Source of the DNA: Batillaria attramentaria
Taxonomy: Eukaryota; Mollusca; Gastropoda; Batillariidae
Reading direction: 5' to 3'
Assembly (NCBI GenBank): GCA_018292915.2
Contig: JACVVK020000334.1
Coordinates: 547,501-611,500, forward strand
DNA length: 64,000 nucleotides
Positions within the stretch are counted from its first letter, which is position 1; every line of letters starts with the position of its first letter. Below the pieces are notes generated by a model. It saw only the letters and a list, made by a program, of their open reading frames with translations. It was not told where the DNA came from and searched no databases. Made by a program: the position numbers and the translations under genes. Positions 9,059 to 18,654 of the stretch are shown here, piece by piece.

Positions 9059-9454
9059 AGTGCAGTCTGTCGTCCGCCTCCAAATTATTGTCAGTGTACC
9101 CGTTATCATCATCAGCCTGCGTCCTGCCCGGTAACCACACCACGATACGACGTTCTAAGCCGTGTACACATCCCGCTAATGCCACCGTCACTCTGTCACT
9201 GTCAGCCAGCGCCACGTCACACACGTCTGTCTCCCACCTCGCCACACCGTCTCTCCCCCATCCAATAACTCCCACCGGGAGGCCGGCAGAACGAAGGCCG
9301 CGCACCACACCACAGGCTTGTGACGTCACCTGACCTCTGACGTCTCTCGTCTCCTCACGAAGCTCTGAACTACGCGTCAGCACGAGGACGTCACGGTACT
9401 GGAGACGCGGGGGACTGGTGGTTGTGCCGACACTGGTGGGGTTGATGTTGGCAC
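9009..9454 (-). CDS. Exon 5: helicase C-terminal motifs V-VI and stop
   Basis: 446 nt, acceptor ACGGCAG|GT. Contains DVLVLTRS, VTVALAGCVHGLERR and MSRCSTQL. The stop at 9009-9011 arises inside the second unit of the 34-bp repeat; the last repeat unit would instead read on to VPRDENK and a stop. Confidence 0.85.
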
Positions 9455-9808
9455 CTGCCGTCAGACAACAACACATAAAACACGTGCTGATCACGTGATA
9501 TGCACGTGCATGACTCGTATCAACCTTACTCACTGTGCACGGTCAGAAGACGGAATGATGTTGTGGGTCCACGTATGATCAAAATGTACAGTGAGTAATC
9601 AAGATTTCTTATTTTATTCAGAGGAAATGGGGGGGGGGGGGGGGGGCTTGTTTACTTGGTTGGTTGTCTTGTCTACTCTTTGGGCGAGAAAGGGATGGAA
9701 GGGTTAAACTTGATAAGGGGAGCGAAGCTGTTTTATATTTTAATTATTAAATGTTTGGATATAAATATTAATGCCAAGCACAGTTGTTGTTGTTGTTGTT
9801 GTTTTTGA

Positions 9809-9847
<39 letters not shown>

Positions 9848-11862
9848 CGTTGACGCAAACATTACCCGACATGTTCGACTGTCCGCACGTAGATTTCAAT
9901 GTTAAATTGCTGTCGCTGTTGTTTTTGTCGTGAAAGGACACCCACAACACACACATACCCGTCACACCCACATGGAGGTCCTCCGTCAACACTCGCGCCA
10001 CCATCGCTCCACATTTCCAGCACTCCACGGGCCATCGTCCGCTGTGGTCCCCGCCATGATGACGTAAGCGGATGACCCGGGGCCCGTCACTGGGGGAAGG
10101 CGTGCCGCTGTCACTGTAGTTGTGGAGACCTCTAAACCTGCTGACTCCCCTCGCCACTTCTCTAACAACAGCCGGACATGATCTTAGGGGCACCGTGAGC
10201 GGCTCGGCCTGTAGTTCTGTAGGGATGTTGATGTTGTACACACGAGCGGCCCAGAGAGAGAGGCGCGGTCCACAGGCTGCCAGCAGTTCTCTCACCAGTC
10301 TCTGTGTGGCCGGGCCGATATTCCTGTTACAGAGAATGGGGAGGGAGCCATGACACTTGTATGGAACACTGTCGTCTGCTGTTTGTGTGGAGTTGCACAT
10401 TACTGTTATGTACATTACCAGCTGTAGACAGCACTTCCCAAATAAAACGTACGAGCAAAGACCGTAGATAACGGTCTACGGTCTTTGGTACGAGTAACAA
10501 GCATTGCGAGAGGGGAGATAAATCATGTTTTGTTTACAACGCCGATTGTGTCCCATGTCTAATGTTGAGGGGAAACAGTTGTCTGGTCAGTCGATCACTG
10601 AAAGCAGCCAATCATCGATACTCGCTTCATTTCACAGGGAAAATACAAATCATGACGTCAGTGATCACGTGTCACGACTGATGTAGATAGCATCACGTAT
10701 GGGTACACGATATGGTGTCAGTTTTGACTCTACAGAAAACAACATAATTATTGTGCCTCCGTGGAAGACATTGAAAGAGATTTGTAAACATAAAGAGCTG
10801 ATTACCAGAATAACGTAACCACCATTATAATACTTGAGTTGCCGTTCAGATCGAAGGGAAATTGTACTGTCTGCTCAGACAAAACTGACAATAAAAAATC
10901 ATTACGATTACAAACATTGAGCCGAACCAGCGCGCACACACCAACACACACACCCACACACGCCCCCCGCCCCCCCCCCCCCACACACACACAAATAAAA
11001 ACGATCATCCATACATATATATATATATTACAACCGTAAGGTAATGATAAAACAATATGTAAAACATTCAGAAGAGCTGTCGTATCACAGGAACGGACGG
11101 ATCTTGAGAAAACAGTACGTGCTGCAGGAACAGACTGTTGTCATGACGACGCCACTATCACTCCATCAATAAAGACTAGGTCATCGTCTTCTTTGTGAAA
11201 AAGACTTGATCAATAATGATTCATGTTTTGTCATGTCCACGTAGCGTCCCTGTCACGGTATGGGAAACACAAGTGTAGCGTGACATTTCACCTCAATCTT
11301 GTCACCTGTCACACCTACACGTGCAGTACTGTAGTCACCTACCTGTGTGTAAAGTGGACCTCGTCTATCAGCACGTGAAGCTGTTGTGTCCGTGTTGTCG
11401 GCACCAGCGACTGAACTGTCTGAAGCGCCACCTCCACATCTGCAGGCAGGTTCCACAGGTCATAGTGCAGGAAATGCACGGCGGCGGCCGCTTGTTGTGT
11501 TGTGGGGTCTGCCTGCAGGGTCATCACCAGCTGCTGCTGTATCAGGCGTGACGCCGCAAGGCTGCCAGAATGGAGACTGAGTATAACCACAGGATGTCCC
11601 TGGCGCGCCCCGACCAGCCCTTTCACGACCAGCACTACAGTCTTGCCGGTGCCCGGGGGGCCGGTCAGACAGACGTGTGCTGGTGATCTGGTGAGCAGGT
11701 CGAGTTGCCTGGGGGTGAGAACGAGAAGCGCAAGTCGCCGGCCGAGTTCTGACACGGCCTCCCCCAGTGTCCGCACCTCCACGCGCGGGGGGATGACGCA
11801 GTGAACACGGACTGTTGTTGCCGGGCCCACAAACCTGTCAACATACAGAAAAGGTAAACAAG

Positions 11863-11896
<34 letters not shown>

Positions 11897-11949
11897 GCAT
11901 TCTCATTTTTGGCTCACTTGTGTAACAAAGTCTATGTAATAACCCTCCG

Positions 11950-12014
<65 letters not shown>

Positions 12015-15000
12015 TGTCTGTCTGTGGGTCTGTGTGTCCGCATAAACCTTAACATAAGATAAGATAAGATAGATTTATTGCTTCTTAGTTACAATTAAGA
12101 AGAATTTGCTTTGCTCCTCTTGATAATAAAACACAATTGATATACACAAACATACCATATAAATACATATACACATTCACACACTCAGTCATTGATACTA
12201 TTACCCGGTAAGTAAAGAGTTAAACTGGAGTGCTTCCACACCAGTCTATCATTTTTCATTACACTTTAATCCTGACTAAGGCAGTCATTTAGGGCAATGA
12301 CAGAGGATGGAATGAATGATTTCCTAAAACGTACTGTTTTCGTTTTGATACATCTCCACCTTCTCCCCGAAGGTAGCATCTCAAAACACCCATTCAGTGG
12401 GTGGGTGATGTCTCCCACAATTCTCATTACCTTTTTATATGAGCGGGTAGCAAAGAGATATTCCACGCTGGCTAGTTCTAAACCAGTTATTTGCTCTGCC
12501 TGTGTGACTACCTTCTCAACTTTGTGAAGATCATCTACATTGCATGATGGGTACCAAGCACAGAAGCCGAACGTCAGAATGCTTTCTATGCTGGCTCTGT
12601 AGAACATGGACAGTATGGTCCGACTAACCTTAAACTGATTCAGTTTCCGCAGGAAAAACAGTCTTGAGTGGCATTTTTTCACCACTGCTTCTACATGAGC
12701 TGACCATGTCAGACTGGCTGAGATTTTGGTTCCCAGATATTTGTACTCTTCCACAACCTCAACATTTTCCCCGTTAATCACTACTGGGGTTGTTGGAGGT
12801 TTGCTCTTCCTAAAGTCACAGACTATTTCTTTCGTCTTTCCCACATTCAGGTCCAGGTGGTTATTACAGCACCATTCTTCTAAGGAGGTAATTTCTCAGA
12901 ATTTGGCCTTTTCTCAGAATCTACAAATAGTAAAGGCACTAAACTTGGCCTGCTGATAGACAGGCATAATAACTTTCAAAACATACCCTATTGATTGACC
13001 TTGACCCAAGGTCAAGGCCACTAAAGCTGTCTGTTTGGAAATATCACATTGGCAATTTCTCAGAATCAAGAAAAGCCAGAGACATCAAACTTTGCATGGT
13101 GATAGACATTGACAACACCTTTACTGACATACCTGTAGTCAGTGGTGGTGTTGCTTTTATCAGTTCTTGGCTCACTTGTGTAACAAAGTGAGTCTATGTA
13201 ATAACCCTCCGTCGTCTGTCTGTGTGTCTGTCTGTCTGTCTGTGTGTCTGTCTGTCTGTCTGTGTGTCCGCAGTAAACCTTAACATAGGCATTTTCTCAG
13301 AAACAATGAGCAGCAGAGGCACCAAACTTGGCAAGCTGATAGACAGCCACAAGACCTTTCAAAACATACTATAATGATTGACCTTGACCCAAGGTCAAGG
13401 TCACTAAAGCTGTCTGTTTGGAAATTTTACATTGGCATTTTCTCAGAATTTACAAAAGCCAGAGACATCAAACTTAGCATGGCGATGGATATCGACAACA
13501 CCTTTACTGACATACCTGTATTCAGTGACTTTGAATCAAGGTCAAGGCCATACAAGCTGTTTTGCGGAAAACCTTCCAAAACCTTAACATTGGCATTTTC
13601 TCAGAAACAATGAACAGCAGAGGCACCAAACTTGGCAAGCTGATAGACAGCCATAAGACCTTTTAAAACATACCATAATGACTGACCTTGACCTAAGGTC
13701 AAGGTCACTAAAGCTGTCTGTTTGGAAATTTTACATTTGCATTTTCTCAGAATTTACAAAAGCCAGAGACGTCAAACTTAGCATGGCGATGGATAGTGAC
13801 AACACCTTTACTGTCATACCTGTATTAAGTGACTTTGAATCAAGGTCAAGGCCATACAAGCTGTTTTGCGGAAAACCTTCCAAAACCTTAACATTGGCAT
13901 TTTCTCAGAAACAATGAACAGCAGAGGCACCAAACTTGGCAAGCTGATAGACAGCCATAAGACCTTTCAAAACATACCATAATGACTGACCTTGACCTAA
14001 GGTCAGGGTCACTAAAGCTGTCTGTTTGGAAATTTTACATTGGCATTTTCTCAGAATCTAGAAAAGCCAGAGACATCAAACTTTGCATGATGATAGACAT
14101 TGACAACACATTTACTGTCATACCTGTATTAAGTAACTTTGAATCAAGGTCAAGGCCATACAAGCTGTTTTGCGGAAAAACTTCCAAAACCTTAACATTG
14201 GCATTTTCTCAGAAACAATAAACATCAGAAGCACCAAACCTGGCTTGCTGATAAACAGCAGCAAGACCTTTCAAGACTTACTATTTTGAATGACCTTGAC
14301 TGAAGGTCAAGGTCGTCAAAGCTGTGTAATTGGAAATTTAAAATTGCCATTTTCTCAGAATGTAGGGGTACCAGAGGCATCAAACTTTGCATGGCATGAT
14401 AGACATTGACAAAACCTGTACTGGCATAACCTGTACTGGCATACTTGTATTCAATTTCCTTGGGTCAAGGTCAAGGCCATTCAAGATGTTTTGTGGAGAC
14501 TTTAACGTTAGCATTTCCTTGGAAACAACAAACAGCAGCAAGGCACAATGATAGGCAGCAAAGAGACCTATGCAGACATACCCATTTGAGTGACCTTGAC
14601 TCAAGGTCAAGGTCATTACAGCTGTCTGTTGTGAAATTTTACATTACCATTTGTACAGAAACTACAAAAATTAGAGTTATCAAATTTGGCATAATGATAG
14701 TCACTGATAAGCTCTTCACTTACAGATCTCATTTGAATGACCTTGACCCAAGGTCAAGGTCATAGAAGCTGTCTTGGGAAAACTGTTATGTTGCCATTTG
14801 CCGTTTTCTTAGGAACTATAAACACAAGACACCTTATTTCGTGATAGCTAGTGATAAGAGCTTTAGAAACAAACTCTTTTTAATGACCTTGACCCATCTC
14901 ACAAGTGAGCCAAGGAGGCTTTGCTCCTCTAGTTTAAAATTGTTGTCATTATTTAAAGTTTAATTTGTGTGCTTGTGTGCTAACAGGGAAAAGATGAAAT

Positions 15001-15083
15001 ATTTTAGTCAAAGTTTACACCGAGAAGAAAATATATAAAGGAACATTTTTTATCAGATGAATAATCATCATCATCATATCATC

Positions 15084-15116
<33 letters not shown>

Positions 15117-18100
15117 GTTGTATGAAGCGTTGCACACTGCTAGGCTTGTGTCCGTGTGGACAAAGTCCACTACAATGTGTGTAACTGTACGACAGTAATC
15201 TGTAGTGAAGCATGTCTATACTTTGTACAGTCAACTCACTTCAAGTTTCCTGCTTCACCACAAACCAACTAACGCCTGGAATATTGTATGATAGACTTCC
15301 TCACCTGCTGTAGTGAAGCATGTCTATACTTTGTACAGTCAACTCACTTCAAGTTTCCTGCTTCAGCACAAACCAACTAACGCCTGGAATATTGTATGAT
15401 AGACTTCCTCACCTGCTGTAGTGAAGCATGTCTATACTTTGTACAGTAATAATAATAATAATAATAATAAATTTCATTTATATAGCGCACTTCTCAGAAA
15501 CAGTGACTCATTGCGCTAACACACATCACTCATACACATTCACACTATACAGACAAACACGTCAATCACATCACACAATACAAAGACACATCAGTTGAAA
15601 GCCTGTTGAAAAAGGTGAGTTTTCAGTCCAGATCTAAAAGCTGATAAAGATGGTTGTTGTCTCAGCCCCATAGGCAGAGAGTTCCAGACTGTAGGGGCGG
15701 CAAAACGGAAACATCGTTCACCATAAGTTCTCAGGTTTATCTTAGGGACCTTGAGTAGCTTGTCATTAGATGAGCGGAGGGTACGGGACGGAATGTAGGT
15801 GCAGAGTGAGGCAGACAGATAAGGCGGAAGAGTATCATCGAAATGACGGTAGGCTAGAACTGCCAACTTGTATTTAATGCGGAAACTGACTGGCAGCCAG
15901 TGCAGTGATTTCAAAAGCGGTGTGATGTGGTCTCGCATGCCTTTCCTCAGCACCAGACGGGCAGCACTGTTTTGTACTCTTTGCAGGCGCGCGATCTGTT
16001 CCGCGGGAAGGCCAGCAAGAACCGAATTACAATAGTCTAGGCGGGAAGTTACGAGCGCTGTGACCAGCTTGGCGCAAGTGGTGTCTGAGAGGCAACTCAC
16101 TTCAAGTTTCCTGCTTCACCACAAACCAACTAACGCCTGGAATATTGTATGATAGACTTCCTCACCTGCTGTAGTGAAGCATGTCTATACTTTGTACAGT
16201 CAACTCACTTCAAGTTTCCTGCTTCACCACAAACCAACTAACGCCTGGAATATTGTATGATAGACTTCCTCACCTGCTGACAAGTGTTTGATACAGATCA
16301 CGTGACATTGTGGGGTCCGTTCTACACGCCATGCGCTGTGTCCACCAACTGTCCAGTGTCCCGAGTACAGCGGTGTCCACGTGCCAGGGCGTGGTGCGGT
16401 CAGACATGACGTCACTACACACACAAAGCGCCACGGCCGCTCTCACGTCTGGAGCACCCACACACCCACACACCCGCTGAAAAAGGGGAGCGTATTCATC
16501 GTCACGTGACAGTTTACACTCAAAAGCAAATGGCTGACCGGGTGATGGGGTCAAAACGTAATAATGATAATAAAATTAATAATAATAATCATGATAAACA
16601 ATAATAATGATAATAAAAAGATTAATAATAATAATAATAATAATAATAATTGAGTATTGTATAGGAGCTTTACTCAGTTTCTTAAATCGGCTGAAAGCGC
16701 CGCGAACTGAGCCCAACACGACGCTCATGTGAATCACACGCATTCTCTCACACATTACAATCACGTGGTGCGAAGGGAGAGCTCAGCAAATTAAGTTTCG
16801 AAATTTAGAATTGCAATTATTTTCAAATTTTGTGCTGAACATTTTCAAATCTGAGGGGGAGGAAGCCGGAGTACCCAGAGAGAACCCCTGACCATCAGCC
16901 CGAATGAACGGTGTCATGTACGAGAAGGAAAAATTATTGAGCGAATGTACTTCACCCGTACATTTGACATTTGACAAGATTAACACAACAGGACTCTTGT
17001 CAGTGTGGTCATCATTTGCTTTGCGGCGAAGGCTGTGGCTGGCTGGTCTATTTATAGAAACTTTCACGGACATGTTAATACATGAAAACCACGGCACTTT
17101 GAAAGGAAGCCGTGTTTCTGTAATACAGTGTATTGAAGTCTACAAAACAAAAAGAAACAACAACCCCCCCCCCCCCCAAAAAAAAAAAAAAACCCAAAAA
17201 AAAACAACAACAACAACAACAACGAAATATGCACTTGGTATGTCGCAGCCTCCGCTGTGTACACCAAAGTATGGTGATAAATTGTGCAGACAAAGTGAGT
17301 TTCTCACCTGTGCCAGCTGACTGTCTCCATCCAGCACGTGCTGTAGCTGCGTCCTGCTGATGTAGGGCAGGATCAGCGTTTTGCGGACACTCACTCCCCG
17401 CGCCACGTCACTCATCACGTGATTCACAACCTGCTCACACTTGTCCAGCTGTTCAACGGCCTTGGTGACCTTGTCAGCCACAGCTTTGTCTGTTGGGTTG
17501 TTGTCATGGATACCCACTGACTTGATCTCCCCGAGCAGGACGCCGTATTTGCGGTGTATGACGATGACGTCAAAGTCGCCCTCGCTATGTGTGGAGGGAA
17601 GATGCCCGGGTAGCGGGAACTGAGCAGCGTGGGTAGCATCCAGCTTGTTCAGGTAGTGAGTGAAGTCTAGTGACGACATCACAAACATGGCTTCCTGTCG
17701 CTGCTCTCCTAGCGTCTGGAGACAGTACAGCACGTGCTGTTGGGCGAAGTCGTCACGTGAGTCGGTTTCTTGCACGTTGATTGGCTGAGCGACTGGATGC
17801 TGCTCTCTGGTCCACAGACTGTGGTCCGTGTGTCGTATGTTGATTGGCTGGGTGATGGGGACGTATTCCCGTGTCCACATGCTGTATGCTGAGTGACCTG
17901 GTGTTACATGACACGTGTGTTGACCTGTTTCCCGTGTCCACATACTATGTGATGAGTGTTGTCTCATCGCGCTACGACTATTGCCTGAAGGTGAGACAAA
18001 CGGAGGACTGACAAATCCCGGTAAAGGTCGCAACACCAGGACCGGTTGCCCGGCAACAGTGTCTCTATCATACGGCACACGGTTCATGATGTAGGGCGGT

Positions 18101-18561
18101 ACACAGTAAGTCCGGGTGTCAAGGTCACGGTATAGTGACGTCACCACGCGTCTCCACTCATTCTCCAAAGTCTGTTGCGTAGACACTGAGCCTGAGGTGG
18201 TGACTGGTGTAGTAGTTACTGGTGAGGTGGTGACTGGTGTAGTAGTTGCTGGTGAGGTGGTGACTGGTGTAGTAGTTACTGGTGAGGTGGTGACTGGTGT
18301 AGTAGTTACTGGTGAGGTGGTGACTGGTGTAGTAGCAGCCAGTGTGGTTGTGACGAAGGCGGTAACTGCTGGTGATGTGGTGACTGGGGTGGTGGATGCT
18401 GGTGATGTGGTGATAAAGGCGGTAGCTGCTGGTGAGACGGTGACAAGGGCAGTAACTGCTGGTGAGGTGGTGGCTGGGGAGCGGAGTGACGTGGAGCTGG
18501 TGACCGTGGCAGGGTGCGAGTTCCGTGGTCCAGGATCTGGTGCTGGAGGTCTTTCCGACAT
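9009..18561 (-). CDS. NERD-like nuclease / SF1 helicase fusion protein (5 exons, 938 aa)
   Basis: Exons: 18561-17308, 16533-16274, 11834-11343, 10323-9959, 9454-9009. The sum is 2817 nt and all phases fit (0, 2, 2, 1) with GT-AG junctions. By residue: Thr/Pro-rich repeats (about 20-125); three WTRE repeats (about 205-255); NERD-like PD-(D/E)XK core with FDVIV (about 330) and GEIKS (about 345); helicase motif I GPPGTGKT (about 562); motif II LIDEVHF (about 662); LWAAR (about 693); PLRSCPAVVREV (about 715); GLERRIVVW (about 900); MSRCSTQL (about 925). NERD domains are predicted nucleases and SF1 helicases unwind nucleic acid. Nuclear DNA/RNA repair or defence is possible but inferred. ATG context is ACAAAATGT. 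The C-terminus has been rewritten by a 34-bp repeat. Confidence 0.85.
9455..9958 (-). other. Intron 4 of the helicase gene
   Basis: GT-AG intron containing a G run near 9629 and a (GTT)n/(TTG)n microsatellite at about 9781-9846. Confidence 0.75.
9959..10323 (-). CDS. Exon 4: helicase motifs III-IV region
   Basis: 365 nt. The acceptor CCCCATTCTCTGTAACAG|G has a strong pyrimidine tract and restores the frame as HR|NIGPATQRL. Contains LSLWAARVY and PLRSCPAVVREV. Donor GACGG|GTATGT, phase 1. Confidence 0.85.
10324..11342 (-). other. Intron 3 of the helicase gene
   Basis: Contains a perfect 13-bp-stem hairpin (10456-10487), a TGACGTCA palindrome near 10654 and a CA/C-rich tract at about 10930-10992. 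No other element recognised. Confidence 0.75.
10456..10487. repeat. Short perfect inverted repeat
   Basis: CAAAGACCGTAGA and its exact complement TCTACGGTCTTTG are separated by 6 nt. Confidence 0.85.
11343..11834 (-). CDS. Exon 3: helicase motifs I and II
   Basis: 492 nt, acceptor TTGACAG|G and donor CACACAG|GTAGGT, phase 2 in and out. Carries RQLDLL (a Q-motif-like position), Walker A GPPGTGKT and Walker B LIDEVHF. Confidence 0.9.
11862..12033. repeat. (TTG)n and (GT)n microsatellites
   Basis: (TTG)n at 11862-11897 and (GT)n at 11954-12013 followed by (TCTG)n. The second lies inside the left end of the Helitron-like element. Confidence 0.95.
12057..12888 (-). mobile_element. 5'-truncated LINE inserted in the Helitron-like element
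   Basis: Contains an RT C-terminal frame and a 3' UTR ending in an AAGATAAGATA-type tail at the left. The 3' UTR has a 7-bp-stem hairpin (CTTCTTA...TAAGAAG, about 12082-12103). Both flanks are Helitron-like sequence. Confidence 0.7.
12266..12844 (-). pseudogene. LINE reverse transcriptase, C-terminal fragment
   Basis: 192 codons without a stop, preceded in frame by EEWCCNNHLDLNV up to 12887. It contains YKYLGTKIS and FFLRKLNQF, the conserved post-catalytic part of non-LTR RTs. The catalytic core and endonuclease are missing, so it is a dead 5' truncation. Confidence 0.8.
12893..14890. repeat. ~304-bp satellite core with AGGTCA half-sites
   Basis: Units recur about every 304 bp (clear at 13374, 13678 and 13982). 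Each holds CATTTTCTCAGAA, CCAGAGACATCAAACTT and a GACCTTGACC...AAGGTCAAGGTCA segment. Copies toward 14890 are more diverged. Confidence 0.9.
13166..14932 (+). mobile_element. Helitron/Helentron-like non-autonomous element, copy B
   Basis: The left end CTTGGCTCACTTGTG (13166-13180) is an exact inverted copy of CACAAGTGAGCCAAG (14900-14914). The right end continues into a small hairpin (AGGAG-GCTTTG-CTCCT) and terminates CTAG, then T. A 3' hairpin before CTRR is a Helitron hallmark, and subterminal inverted repeats plus a tandem core suit Helentron-type elements. A (TGTC)n microsatellite follows the left end and a satellite of about 304 bp fills the core. No Rep/helicase frame is present. The class assignment is inference. 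Confidence 0.55.
14933..15200. other. Intronic sequence with (ATC)n
   Basis: Holds an (ATC)n-type microsatellite at about 15062-15118; otherwise nothing recognised. Confidence 0.6.
15448..16092 (-). mobile_element. 5'-truncated CR1/L2-like LINE with exact boundaries
   Basis: Sits inside the third 108-bp unit; the flanking pieces add up to exactly one unit, so both ends are known to the base. The 3' end (left) is an (ATT)n tail after a GCGCTATATAAATG box. No target duplication or deletion is visible. Confidence 0.9.
15591..16092 (-). pseudogene. LINE reverse transcriptase, C-terminal fragment
   Basis: Open frame with TSRLDYCNSVLAGLP, LQRVQNSAARLV, LHWLPVSFRI and a terminal FRSGLKTHLFQ, all typical of the C-terminal region of CR1/L2-type LINE proteins. 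APE and the RT catalytic core are absent. Confidence 0.85.
16274..16533 (-). CDS. Exon 2: linker region before the helicase
   Basis: 260 nt, acceptor CCCGGTCAG|CCA and donor AGCAG|GTGAGG. It begins PFAFECKLSRDDEY in phase 0 and ends in phase 2. No catalytic motif seen. The donor lies in a 108-bp tandem repeat, so decoy copies of the same donor follow downstream. Confidence 0.8.
16560..16660. repeat. (ATA/ATG)n-type microsatellite in intron 1
   Basis: A/T trinucleotide run beside the SINE-like copy; the second copy of that family (62.9 kb) is also flanked by ATAATAATA. Confidence 0.8.
16665..16950 (-). mobile_element. SINE-like element, family 2, degraded copy
   Basis: Matches 62918-63215: shared words include GCCGCGAACTGA, TGAATCACACGCATTCTCTC, GGAGGAAGCCGGAGTACCC and CCCGAATGAACGGTG. 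The tRNA-like B box of the other copy is not preserved here. Confidence 0.6.
17161..17222. repeat. Poly(C)/poly(A)/(AAC)n tract in intron 1
   Basis: Homopolymer runs followed by (CAA)n, immediately downstream of exon 1 in gene orientation. Frames across it are not coding. Confidence 0.9.
17308..18561 (-). CDS. Exon 1: Thr/Pro-rich N-terminus, WTRE repeats and NERD-like domain
   Basis: 1254 nt, 418 codons, ending in phase 0 at CAG|GTGAGA. It contains a coding 30-bp minisatellite (about 18195-18480) and three imperfect repeats ending WTRE. The FDVIVIHRKYG...LLGEIKSVG segment carries the D and ExK of a PD-(D/E)XK nuclease fold. Confidence 0.85.
18195..18480 (-). repeat. Coding 30-bp minisatellite in helicase exon 1
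   Basis: Near-perfect 30-bp units (18195-18350) fading into degenerate units. On the minus strand they encode a 10-residue Thr/Pro/Ser/Val period (TTSPVTTTPV). Confidence 0.9.
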
Positions 18562-18654
18562 TTTGTCACGAACTGTGTCCGGTTACGGCGTCACGAATTG
18601 GCTACCGGCGTAAACAACATGTGACAGATCCAGACATCGTGAGCACTTTGTGTT

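Larger units (their letters stand above)
11905..13160 (+). mobile_element. Helitron/Helentron-like non-autonomous element, copy A (split by a LINE)
   Basis: Starts with TTGGCTCACTTGTGTAACAA followed by a microsatellite and GTCCGC...TAAACCTTAACATA, exactly as copy B. A LINE (12057-12888) interrupts it, after which the satellite core resumes at TTTCTCAGAAT. No 3' terminus of its own is seen before copy B begins. Confidence 0.55.
15201..16277. repeat. 108-bp tandem repeat, 4 units, third unit split by a LINE
   Basis: Units: 15201-15308, 15309-15416, 15417-15447 plus 16093-16169 (31 + 77 = 108), and 16170-16277. The last unit overlaps the 3' end of helicase exon 2, so each unit carries a copy of that exon's splice-donor sequence (minus strand CAGCAGGTGAGGAAG). 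Confidence 0.95.

Noticed and set aside
9768..10415. Longer version of helicase exon 4 extending to 10415 or to 9768
   Set aside because: The upstream part does not join exon 3 in frame, whereas the acceptor at 10324/10323 has a strong pyrimidine tract and exact phase; the downstream part runs into (GTT)n beyond a good GTATGT donor.
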